Source of the DNA: Syntrophales bacterium | GTDB lineage: Bacteria; Desulfobacterota; Syntrophia; Syntrophales; UBA5619 | DNA length: 43,631 nt | Direction of reading: 5' to 3' | NCBI GenBank assembly: GCA_030654195.1 | Contig: JAURXV010000072.1 | Span: forward strand, 1-43,631 | Shown here: one piece after another, positions 31,724-39,342 of the stretch | Numbering within the stretch: position 1 is the stretch's first letter | Layout of the letters: the number at the start of each line of letters is the position of its first letter | The notes under the pieces: generated by a model | What the model saw: only the letters and a program-made list of their open reading frames with translations | Told to the model about the DNA's origin: nothing | The model's database searches: none | Made by a program: the position numbers and the translations under genes

Positions 31724-32509
31724 ATGCTTCTGGTCATCGATGTGGGGAACACGAATACGGTCCTCGGCCTTTACGACGGGGAGGAACTGGTCCACGATTG
31801 GCGGATCCGGACGGTCATCGATCACACCGTCGACGAGTACGGGATGCTGATCCTGAACCTCTACAAGAACAGCCGGATCAGTTCAAAGGCGATCAAGGAC
31901 ATCATCATCTCCTGCGTCGTCCCGCCGATGCTGAACATACTTGAGCCTGTCTGTCAGAAATACTTCGGCATCGAACCGCTCATCGTCGGGCCCGGTGTGA
32001 AGACGGGCATGCCCATCTTCTACGACAACCCCAAGGAGGTGGGGGCGGACCGGATCGTCAATGCCGTTGCCGCCTATGAAAAATACCAGAGGGCGATGAT
32101 CATCGTCGATTTTGGAACCGCGACAACCTTTGATTACATCTCACCCAAGGGGGAATACATGGGCGGCTGCATTGCCCCGGGGATCATGATCTCCAGTGAG
32201 GCCCTCTTCGAGAGGGCTTCCAAGCTCCCCCGGGTAGAACTCTGCAAGCCAAGCTTGATCATCACCAAGGATACGGTGAGCGGCATGCAGGCGGGCATCA
32301 TGTACGGCTATGCGGGCCTGGTGGACGGGATCGTCGAGCGGATGAAGGCGGAAAGCGCCTCCAAACCGCTTGTCGTGGCGACCGGGGGACTGGCGAATCT
32401 GATCGCCAAAGAGGCGAAACAGATCGATGTGGTCGATGAGATGCTGACCATCGAGGGGTTGCGGATCATCTTCATGCGGAACCTGAAAAATGTAAGGCGT
32501 GAGGTGTAA
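31724..32509 (+). CDS. coaX: type III pantothenate kinase
   Basis: CoaX phosphorylates pantothenate, the first step of CoA synthesis. The 261-residue product has the ASKHA-fold [14 protein letters not shown] at the N-terminus, [12 protein letters not shown] (near residue 107), [11 protein letters not shown] and GGCIAPGI. Family members are feedback-resistant and need a monovalent cation. The last residues (KNVRREV) lie in a degenerate copy of the GTGAGG repeat. With coaE downstream, two CoA-pathway steps are adjacent. Confidence 0.95.
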   Translation: MLLVIDVGNTNTVLGLYDGEELVHDWRIRTVIDHTVDEYGMLILNLYKNSRISSKAIKDIIISCVVPPMLNILEPVCQKYFGIEPLIVGPGVKTGMPIFYDNPKEVGADRIVNAVAAYEKYQRAMIIVDFGTATTFDYISPKGEYMGGCIAPGIMISSEALFERASKLPRVELCKPSLIITKDTVSGMQAGIMYGYAGLVDGIVERMKAESASKPLVVATGGLANLIAKEAKQIDVVDEMLTIEGLRIIFMRNLKNVRREV

Positions 32510-32588
32510 GGCGAGGGGCGAAAAAACTCCACCCTTCACGCATTTCTCCCGCGCATCGCCCGGGGCTAAACAATCTACGGGAAAGTCA

Positions 32589-33215
32589 ATGCTGAATGTG
32601 GGCCTGACAGGGGGGATTGCCTGCGGTAAATCGACCGTCGCCCGGATGCTGGCGGAGAAAGGGGCCGTTCTGATCGACTTCGATGAGATGGCCCATGCCG
32701 TCGAAGAATCGGGAGGGCCGGTCTGGCGGGAGATCATCCGCCATTTTGGAGAGGAGATCCTTCACGAGGACCGGACGATCGACCGACGCAAGCTGGGCGA
32801 AACGGTCTTCGCCGATCGGGAGAAACGGGAACTTCTCAACAGCCTCGTCCATCCGGCGATCTTTGAGGAGTGGCAAAGGCGGCTGGCGGAGATTCGGGAG
32901 AGGCGCGCGGACGCCATCGTTGTCTCCGATATTCCGCTGCTCATCGAGGCCGGCATGAAGGGGATGGTGGATCTGGTTCTCCTCGTCTGCATCACGCCCG
33001 AAGAGCAGATTCGCAGGATGATGGCGCGCGACGGTTTCAGCCGGGAAGAGGCGGAGCGGAGGCTTGCCGCGCAGATGCCGATCGACGAGAAACTCCACTG
33101 GGCGGATATCGTTATCCGCAATGGGGGTTCACAGGAGGAGACGCGCCGGACGGTATCTGAGGTCTGGATGGAGCTGAACAACCGGGAACGAAGCCTCCAG
33201 GAGGGGACCGGCTGA
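32589..33215 (+). CDS. coaE: dephospho-CoA kinase
   Basis: CoaE catalyses the last step of CoA biosynthesis. The 208-residue product has the P-loop GLTGGIACGKST (residues 5-16), a DFDEMAHAV segment, LVHPAIF, SDIPLLIEAG and DGFSREEAERRLAAQMP. The ATG at 32589 begins at the P-loop; the open frame upstream is not conserved. Parts of this gene and its downstream flank recur, diverged and deleted, at 33728-33940. Confidence 0.94.
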   Translation: MLNVGLTGGIACGKSTVARMLAEKGAVLIDFDEMAHAVEESGGPVWREIIRHFGEEILHEDRTIDRRKLGETVFADREKRELLNSLVHPAIFEEWQRRLAEIRERRADAIVVSDIPLLIEAGMKGMVDLVLLVCITPEEQIRRMMARDGFSREEAERRLAAQMPIDEKLHWADIVIRNGGSQEETRRTVSEVWMELNNRERSLQEGTG

Positions 33216-33328
33216 TCCTGATCCGCCCTGCCGCGAATCCTGCGTGCCCCACTTTTCAACAGGCAAGCTTCCTTTTTTTCAGGTCCATCCATTTCGTCTC
33301 GTGCTATTACAGCTTATCGGCGCAGATC

Positions 33329-33715
33329 ATGGCCGATCGAGACGATTATTATGGAATTCTGGAAAAAACATCAAAAGCGAGTGGTAATGTCACTGATTGG
33401 CTGCTCTGGTTCCTGGATTGTTTCAAAAGAGCCGTTGAGCACTCCGAGACGGTTCTTGACGACGTGGCTTCGAAGGTCCGGTTTTGGCAACAACACCTCC
33501 AAACGCCGCTGACGGAGCGGCAACGCAAGGTGATCAACCGCATTTTCGACGAACCGGGCGGATTTGAAGGAAAGCTGACGACCCGGAAATATGCCGCAAT
33601 CGCAAAAGTCAGCCCGGCTACCGCATACAGGGAGCTGGATCAACTTCATCAACTGGGGGTGTTGAAACGGATCGGAAAGGGCAGGTCCGTCGGTTATGAG
33701 CTCATTTATTCATAA
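33329..33715 (+). pseudogene. Fic family protein, C-terminal remnant
   Basis: This 128-residue frame matches the C-terminal region of DUF4172-type Fic proteins: a helical segment (DDYYGILEKTSK, WLLWFLDCFKRAV) and a winged-helix domain (FEGKLTTRKYAAIAKVSPATAYRELDQL, then GVLKRIGKGRSVGYEL). Homology continues upstream of the ATG in the same frame (YYSLSAQIMAD from about 33305) and then stops, without the HPFxxGNGR AMPylation motif. So it is a truncated gene; it may be expressed as a small DNA-binding protein, but this is speculation. It lies between coaE and a diverged copy of the coaE end. Confidence 0.75.
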
Positions 33716-33727
33716 TGGTTTTGAGAA

Positions 33728-33940
33728 GTGATTCTCCACGAGGACCGGATGATCGATCGCCGCAAGCTGGGCGGATATCGTTATTTGCAATGGGGATTCA
33801 CCGGAGGAAACGCGCCGGGCGGTATGTACGGTCTGGCTGGAGCTGAACATCAGGGAAAAGAGAAGCCAAAGGGTGATCGGTCGATCGATCTGACCGGCGG
33901 CGAAACCTGCGTGCCCGGTATTTCAATAGGGAGATTCAAC
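33728..33940 (+). pseudogene. diverged, internally deleted copy of the coaE 3' region
   Basis: Bases 33731-33773 resemble coaE 32757-32799, and 33768-33940 resemble 33099-33270 (end of coaE plus its 3' flank). The two parts are fused at the shared TGGGCG, which fits a deletion between two TGGGCG sites. Identity is visibly partial (many point differences), so this is old or came from a related strain. The copy makes a short frame of no likely function. Confidence 0.7.
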
Positions 33941-34017
33941 CGGTTCTTGCGTGCTTCATCAATGATTGACGGATATTGGAAAGTATTCAAGATAACAATC
34001 AATAATAGAGTATGCAT

Positions 34018-34815
34018 ATGTATGATCACAATGAGAAAGCTGGAAATCAGGGCGACGTCGTGAAGCACACTGCGTTGCTTGCTGCTGCTGACGCAATGAT
34101 CACCGCTTCCAGCGGCGACTTCCACTATGCGGATACCTTTGCTGGTTACGCGTTCAATCCGCTTCAATCGACTGGCGAATGGCGGTACGGAATCGGCAAG
34201 CTCTGGCAATCTGGCAGCACATGCGACAACGTCAATGTGACTTTTTGGCGTGACTTGTGGAACTGTAAACCTGGGCTGCTCGGTTCTGTTTATCCCGGTT
34301 CTTCGCTCTTCATTTTCAAACTTTGCATGTCCAATAAACGCAACTTTCGGGCTCGACTATGGGACACCTCTCCCGCAGTAATCAAGCAATTGATGGAAAC
34401 ATACGACAAACAACAAGTGACGATTTATCCTCGGCCTGCGAGAGCGGATGACTTCACGGATTGCAAGCCAGACCTCTTGCTGATCGATCCCCCTGGGCTT
34501 AGATCTCCATACCCTGGCCTTGCCGAACTGCTTTGCTTCTTTGACGTGGTCCCAAATGCCATCCTCTGGTTCCCCAGGACTGCGCAAGGAAGGGGTACCC
34601 CGGCTCCCGAAACGGAACCATCGAAAAAAGCGAAGCGCGAATGTCTTTTGCGCGGACTGTCTGTAACTTCTGTCCGTTGGTCAAACGGTATTCGTACGTG
34701 CGGATGCCGTCTCGCATACAACCTGCCGAATGCTGCTGCTGCAGATGCTCTTCGATCTGCCGTAGATGAAGTGGTCAGACTTATGAAATGGGATTCAATT
34801 GTTGAACACGAATGA
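34018..34815 (+). CDS. RlmJ-like methyltransferase with altered catalytic motif
   Basis: A 265-residue protein with the RlmJ pattern: KAGNQGDVVKHT at the N-terminus (HAGNHADVLKHT in RlmJ), YADTFAGYAF with a following TGEWRYGIGKLWQ, VYPGSSLF, LLLIDPPG and ILWFP. RlmJ methylates A2030 of 23S rRNA. Here the catalytic motif IV is DPPG instead of DPPY, so the aromatic residue that stacks on adenine is missing; activity or target may differ. An in-frame ATG at 34012 is the alternative start. Base composition is more AT-rich than in flanking genes, suggesting acquisition. A weak TTGACG (33966-33971) lies upstream. Confidence 0.75.
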   Translation: MYDHNEKAGNQGDVVKHTALLAAADAMITASSGDFHYADTFAGYAFNPLQSTGEWRYGIGKLWQSGSTCDNVNVTFWRDLWNCKPGLLGSVYPGSSLFIFKLCMSNKRNFRARLWDTSPAVIKQLMETYDKQQVTIYPRPARADDFTDCKPDLLLIDPPGLRSPYPGLAELLCFFDVVPNAILWFPRTAQGRGTPAPETEPSKKAKRECLLRGLSVTSVRWSNGIRTCGCRLAYNLPNAAAADALRSAVDEVVRLMKWDSIVEHE

Positions 34816-34837
34816 TAACTAAAGCAGGAGGGATAAA

Positions 34838-35179
34838 ATGGGTGAAGTTGGCATACCAGAATTACTGGTAATCGCTATTCTTATCGGATCGGTAGCTTTG
34901 CCCTTGTGGTTATCGTATTTTCTGAGAAAAAAATATCCAAGACGAATATGGATCGGGATGCTACTGGCTTTCTTCTTCCCCGCCTTGGGGCAATGGTATC
35001 TCGAAGGAGCACTATGGTGGATATTGGGACTGGGTTTAACGTTTACTGTATTCAAAATAGCGAGTGGGAATACGCAGCTCGCTTGGCTCTCTTCAATGAT
35101 TTTATCAGCGTTGGTAATGTATTACAGGCTCCTTAAGGCTAAGCCGTTGATCTTACCTGAAACGAACGTAGAAAAGTGA
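34838..35179 (+). CDS. small integral membrane protein
   Basis: A 113-residue protein with about three or four hydrophobic helices (residues 6-28, 38-52, 54-72, 80-96). It is not recognised as a named family; the FFFPALGQWYLEGALWW stretch resembles motifs of small TM2-like membrane proteins. GGAGGG precedes the ATG. It follows the RlmJ-like gene by 22 bases and shares its AT-rich composition (24 G+C of 60 in 34861-34920), so the two may have arrived together. Confidence 0.6.
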   Translation: MGEVGIPELLVIAILIGSVALPLWLSYFLRKKYPRRIWIGMLLAFFFPALGQWYLEGALWWILGLGLTFTVFKIASGNTQLAWLSSMILSALVMYYRLLKAKPLILPETNVEK

Positions 35180-35725
35180 TAGTTTTTTGCTACATTTTCG
35201 CTATCGAAAATTTGCGCAATTATCATTTTCAATCATCTGCGGCGGATAGTCGAAAAGCGGGGATTGGTGACGCCCGGCGATGGGCTTCCAGAACGTGCTT
35301 TCTGAGCACGGAAGTGTAAGATGCGCACGCGAGCGTCCCCGTGATAATCCGGTGAAATTTCATGGCCTGCCGCCGGGCGAACGATATCCATGGGTGATCG
35401 AAAAAACACCGCAACTTCCTGGACGGGGCCATTCATGGGCCTTCCGTTTTCCGGTCCGACAGCGCAAGGGAGTGCGATTGTCGCACTTCCCGCTTCCGGC
35501 ACCGACCATTTGGTTTACGTTGGACGGCCTTCCGCAGCGGACCGCACGATTCCCGCCGGCTTCAAGCACTAGTTATCAATAGATAAAACAGGTATGTCGG
35601 GTTATTGAATTATCCGGCGGGCGGTTGTCCCTGTTGGCACTCATCTTGCTCAGTATTCATTCATTGCCTTGCGTTCGCTGTCTGCCCCGATTCTACGCGA
35701 TGAATTGGGCAAGAGGCTTTATATA
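35180..35725. other. gap without a convincing gene
   Basis: Several short frames (60-100 codons) occur on both strands at 35229-35582, but none has a ribosome-binding site, family motifs or a conserved start. A small hairpin (CGTGCT/AGCACG, about 35293-35309) is visible without a T-tract. The segment may be decayed accessory DNA. A promoter follows at 35726. Confidence 0.6.
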
Positions 35726-35754
35726 TTGACATTCACCGATCCGTCTGTTACAAA
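35726..35754 (+). promoter_or_regulatory. sigma70-like promoter for the glycolate/malyl-CoA operon
   Basis: A perfect TTGACA at 35726-35731 and TACAAA (four of six) at 35749-35754 are 17 bases apart. It lies about 155 bases before the first gene, leaving a leader of some 145 bases. A small inverted repeat (CCGA/TCGG, about 35857-35868) sits in the leader. Confidence 0.5.
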
Positions 35755-35908
35755 CTTATGGAATGCTTATTGATCTTTAGAGTCGCTTTTTACTGGAACC
35801 GATGATTTGCGGGACCGTATTACGCTGGAGAGGGGTCGGAAGAACCGGGGAGACAATCCGAGCAATCGGATCAGATGATGGAACGATAGAACGTCTTAGG
35901 AGGTAGCT

Positions 35909-37162
35909 ATGGCTCGATTACAGGAGCATGAAGGGAAAGCGCTGTTCAAGATCGCCAAGATGCCGATCCCTCAGGGAGCGGTTGCAAAGACACCCGCGGA
36001 AGCGAGACAGATTGCGGAAAAGATCGGCAAACCCGTGGTCATCAAGGTTCAGATCTGGGCCGGAGGACGGGGGAAGGCGGGCGGCGTAAAATTCGCCGAT
36101 ACGCCGGAAGAGGCGGAAAAGATCGCGGCCGCCCTGCTTGGCATGACGATCAAGGGCCTCCTGGTGGAAGCGGTCCTTGTCGAAGAAAAGCTGGATATCG
36201 CCAAGGAGTACTATGCCGGGATTATCGTCAACGCCCAGGCGGACGCGCGCTGTCCCGTGGTCATGTTCTCGACCGAAGGCGGCATGGACATCGAATCGGT
36301 TCCCGCCGACAAGATCGCGATGATGAACGTGGATGTCATCCGCGGATTCAAGATCTACGACGCCCTGAACCTCGCCAACAAGGTCAAGGTCCCCAGTGCG
36401 CATATCACCCAGGTCGCCCGGCTCATCCTCGGCCTCTATGAAACCTTCAAAAATTACGGAGCGCGTCTTATCGAAATCAACCCGATGGTGATCACGAAGG
36501 ACGGAAAAGTGCTTGCCGGCGACTGCCGGATCTCCATCGACGACTCCTCCGCCATCCGTCATCCCGAACTGGGGATCTCGGTGGCCCGCGAGTCGGGCAC
36601 GCCCCCCACGGAGCTCGACAAGATCGCCTGGTGGGTCGAGGAAAAGGATCTGCGCGGGACCTGTTATTTCGCCGAGATGAACAATCAGATCCAAGGGGAG
36701 TGCTTCGGCACGATCGGTTATCACGGCATGGGCGGCGGCGGCGCGATGTTAGGCGTGGACGGTCTCAACAAGCAGGGGTTGCGGGTGCCGGACTTCGCCG
36801 ATACGAGCGGAAACCCGCCGGCTTCCAAGGTCTATCGCGCGGCCAAACTTGTCTTCTCCCAGCCGGGGATCGACGGCTACATGCTGGGGGGATTCATGGC
36901 GGCCAACCAGGAGCAGTGGCATCACGCCCACGGCATCGTCAAGGCCCTGCGGGAGGAACTGCCCAAACGTCCCGGTTTCCCCGTGATGCTTCTTCTGGCA
37001 GGCAACAAGGAGAAGGAGTCCCTGGAAATCCTGCGGGAGGGAACGAAGGATCTCAACGCCAGGATCCGGATCTACGGCGGTGAGCGCGTGTACGACACCG
37101 TTGGGCTTGCGGCGGAGATGAAGGAGATGGTTCTCGAATACAAGAAGGAAAGAAAAGGGTAA
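35909..37162 (+). CDS. sucC: succinyl-CoA synthetase-type beta subunit (candidate malate-CoA ligase)
   Basis: A 417-residue ATP-grasp CoA ligase subunit. The N-terminal lobe has VVIKVQIWAGGRGKAGGVKF, and LIEINPMVITKDGKVLAGDCRISIDD carries metal and nucleotide contacts; the C-terminal half has the CoA-ligase domain with GMGGGGAMLGVD. In this family the enzyme makes or uses an acyl-CoA with ATP. Its neighbours suggest malate rather than succinate, but the substrate cannot be told from sequence here. GGAGG lies 6 bases before the ATG. The gene opens a seven-gene operon and is separated from its alpha partner by a small ferredoxin gene. Confidence 0.88.
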   Translation: MARLQEHEGKALFKIAKMPIPQGAVAKTPAEARQIAEKIGKPVVIKVQIWAGGRGKAGGVKFADTPEEAEKIAAALLGMTIKGLLVEAVLVEEKLDIAKEYYAGIIVNAQADARCPVVMFSTEGGMDIESVPADKIAMMNVDVIRGFKIYDALNLANKVKVPSAHITQVARLILGLYETFKNYGARLIEINPMVITKDGKVLAGDCRISIDDSSAIRHPELGISVARESGTPPTELDKIAWWVEEKDLRGTCYFAEMNNQIQGECFGTIGYHGMGGGGAMLGVDGLNKQGLRVPDFADTSGNPPASKVYRAAKLVFSQPGIDGYMLGGFMAANQEQWHHAHGIVKALREELPKRPGFPVMLLLAGNKEKESLEILREGTKDLNARIRIYGGERVYDTVGLAAEMKEMVLEYKKERKG

Positions 37163-37174
37163 AGGAGGCCACCC

Positions 37175-37450
37175 ATGGAGTTTCAGGAACAGACGATCAA
37201 GGTGATCATCGATGAGAGCAAGTGCACGGAGTGCGAATCCAAGGCCTGCATTGCGGCCTGCAAAACCTACGCCCGGGGGCTTTTGGTGCTGAAGGACGGC
37301 GTACCCGCAGTTGAGGGCGATACCAAGCGACTGGGTACGGAATGCCTGGCGTGTGAATATGAGTGCTGGTTCAGGGGAAAAGGGGCGATCAAGATCGAGG
37401 CCCCCACACCGGGGCTGGAAGAGTACCGTAAGAAGCATGGAATATCTTAA
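37175..37450 (+). CDS. small FixX-like ferredoxin between CoA-ligase subunits
   Basis: A 91-residue protein with CTECESKACIAAC, i.e. C-x2-C-x4-C-x3-C, a spacing seen in FixX-type ferredoxins. A second half, CLACEYEC, has only three cysteines (C-x2-C-x3-C), so a complete second cluster looks doubtful. No signal peptide or membrane segment is present. AAAGGAGG precedes the ATG. It lies 12 bases after the beta-subunit gene and 20 bases before the alpha-subunit gene, which is unusual for an electron carrier. A role in electron transfer from the glycolate oxidase or as an extra ligase subunit is inference. Confidence 0.8.
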   Translation: MEFQEQTIKVIIDESKCTECESKACIAACKTYARGLLVLKDGVPAVEGDTKRLGTECLACEYECWFRGKGAIKIEAPTPGLEEYRKKHGIS

Positions 37451-37470
37451 ACCAAGAAGGTGGTGAAAAT

Positions 37471-38385
37471 ATGGCTATCTTGCTGACGAAAACAACGAAA
37501 GTGGTGGTTCAGGGGATTACGGGCCGTGAAGGTTCCATGCGGGCAAAGTTCATGCGGCGCCTCGGAACGAACGTTGTCGCCGGAGTCACCCCGGGTCGCG
37601 GCGGCGAGGAGGTGGACGGGATCCCCGTTTACAATACGGTGAAGGATGCGGTGAAAAACCACGGTCTCTTCGATGTCTCCGTGACCTTCATCCCCGGAAC
37701 GGGCCTCAAGGACGCCGTCTTTGAAGCGCTTGACGCCGACATCAAATGGTTGGTCATGCCGGTCGAGCGGGTGCCGCTGTACGATATCCTGGAGATGGTG
37801 GCCTACGGGAAACAGAAAGGTGCAATGCTGCTGGGTCCCGGCTCCATCGGGCTGAACACCCCGGGGATCGGCGCGCTGGGCTGGCTGGGCGGTTCGGTCG
37901 AATTCGCCAACCGGCATTTCGTGCCGGGACATGTCGGGGTCATCTCCCGCAGCGGCGGGCAGTCGGGCACGCTACCCTATGTGATCGCCCAGGCGGGGTT
38001 CGGCGTCAGCACCGTCCTTCACGTCGGAACGGAGCCGGTGACGGGCATGTCCTTCTCCGATGTCCTCCCGCTGTTTCAGGATGATCCCGATACGGATGTG
38101 ATGGCCATCTTCGGCGAGATGGGCGGTTCACACGAGGAGGAGGCGGCGCAACTGGTGCAGTCCGGAAAGTTCACCAAACCGATCATCATCTACGTTTCCG
38201 GCGCCTGGGCGCCCGCGGGAATGAAGTTCTCCCATGCCAGTGCGATCGTCGAGCGCGGCAGCGGCTCCACGCAGGACAAAATTACACGGCTCAGGGAAGC
38301 GGGAATCATCGTGATGGACAATCCCAATGAGATCCCGGGGAGGCTGAAGGAACTCAACCAGCAGGGGAAACTAAGGGTAAAATAA
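37471..38385 (+). CDS. sucD: succinyl-CoA synthetase-type alpha subunit (candidate malate-CoA ligase)
   Basis: A 304-residue CoA-binding alpha subunit. The N-terminal Rossmann domain has QGITGREGSMRAKFM and GVTPGRGGEEVDGIPVYNTV. The ligase domain has the phospho-histidine region: SHASAIVERGSG aligns with the GHAGAI segment of SucD, so the active-site histidine is retained. ISRSGGQSGTLPY is also typical. It pairs with the beta subunit at 35909. Whether the pair acts on succinate, malate or another acid is not decided by the sequence; the lyase and oxidase genes downstream favour malate. Confidence 0.88.
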   Translation: MAILLTKTTKVVVQGITGREGSMRAKFMRRLGTNVVAGVTPGRGGEEVDGIPVYNTVKDAVKNHGLFDVSVTFIPGTGLKDAVFEALDADIKWLVMPVERVPLYDILEMVAYGKQKGAMLLGPGSIGLNTPGIGALGWLGGSVEFANRHFVPGHVGVISRSGGQSGTLPYVIAQAGFGVSTVLHVGTEPVTGMSFSDVLPLFQDDPDTDVMAIFGEMGGSHEEEAAQLVQSGKFTKPIIIYVSGAWAPAGMKFSHASAIVERGSGSTQDKITRLREAGIIVMDNPNEIPGRLKELNQQGKLRVK

Positions 38386-38412
38386 CCCACAAGAATGAAA
38401 GGAGAAGCGATT

Positions 38413-39306
38413 ATGGCAGTCATGAGATCAGTATTTTATATTCCGGGGAACAACGAGAAGATGGTTGGCAAGGCGCCTGAATTTCCGGCGGACATCGTCA
38501 CCCTGGACCTGGAGGACTCCGTTCCCCCCGCCGAAAAGGTGAAGGCGCGCGAGTGCGTCCGGGAAAACCTGAAATTCGCCGGCACCGGCGGTTCCAAGGT
38601 CTATTCGCGGATCAACAACTGGGAGACCCTGATGACCAACGACGACCTCGAAGCGATCGTCCACGAAGGTCTTTCCGGTGTCTGCCTGGCCAAGACCGGC
38701 GAGGCGGACAACGTGAAACGTCTCGACTGGAAGCTCGAGGAGCTCGAGCGCAGAAGGGGCCTGAAGGTGGGCAGCATCGCGATTCAGCTTCTGATCGAAA
38801 CGGCCAAGGGCATGATCAACGCCTATGCCTCCGCGACCGCAAGCCCGCGCGTCAACTCCCTGATCTTCGGCGCCGTCGACTACACGAAGGACATGCGGGT
38901 GAAGCTGACCTCCGAAGCCGTCGAGCAGCTCTACGGACGTTACTATACCGCCGTGGCCGCCCGCGCCGCCGGCTGCGTCGCCATCGACTGCCCGTTCGTC
39001 GATTTCAAGAATGTCGAGGCATTCGAGGCGAGTGTCATGCAGGGCCGCCAGATGGGATACGAAGGCCGGATGCTGATCCATCCGAGCCAGATCGAACCCT
39101 CCCACAAGCTCTACATGCCGTCGGCCGACGATATCGAATGGGCGACCGGCGTTGTGAAGATCTTCGAGGAAGAGGGGATCGCCAAGGGCGCCGCCGCCGT
39201 CTCCTTCAAGGGCAAGATGGTGGACACGCCGGTCTACGAGAATGCGAGGCAGATCCTGGCAACGATGAAGGAAATCGCCGAGATGGAAGCAACGCGGAAG
39301 AAGTAG
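38413..39306 (+). CDS. HpcH/HpaI-CitE family CoA-ester lyase, candidate malyl-CoA lyase
   Basis: A 297-residue TIM-barrel lyase. Motifs are RSVFYIPGNNEKM at the N-terminus, TLDLEDSVPPAEK, YSRINN (substrate-binding Arg), LLIETAKGMINA (metal-binding Glu), FGAVDYTKDM (metal-binding Asp) and MLIHPSQIEP. These place it in the CitE-like group that includes malyl-CoA, citramalyl-CoA and beta-methylmalyl-CoA lyases. In the operon, cleavage or formation of malyl-CoA from glyoxylate and acetyl-CoA is most likely. AAAGGAG lies 7 bases before the ATG at 38413. Citramalyl-CoA lyase is the main alternative. Confidence 0.85.
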   Translation: MAVMRSVFYIPGNNEKMVGKAPEFPADIVTLDLEDSVPPAEKVKARECVRENLKFAGTGGSKVYSRINNWETLMTNDDLEAIVHEGLSGVCLAKTGEADNVKRLDWKLEELERRRGLKVGSIAIQLLIETAKGMINAYASATASPRVNSLIFGAVDYTKDMRVKLTSEAVEQLYGRYYTAVAARAAGCVAIDCPFVDFKNVEAFEASVMQGRQMGYEGRMLIHPSQIEPSHKLYMPSADDIEWATGVVKIFEEEGIAKGAAAVSFKGKMVDTPVYENARQILATMKEIAEMEATRKK

Positions 39307-39342
39307 TTTCCTCCCGGGGTGGAGAGAGCGAAGGAGTTCAAG

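Noticed and set aside
30560-31825. Minus-strand frame with repeated HASRLTP
   Set aside because: The repeat peptide is the reverse reading of the GTGAGGC tract, which has no stop on that strand.
35229-35582. Several short frames on both strands in the gap before the glycolate operon
   Set aside because: No ribosome-binding sites, no known motifs, mutually overlapping in different frames.
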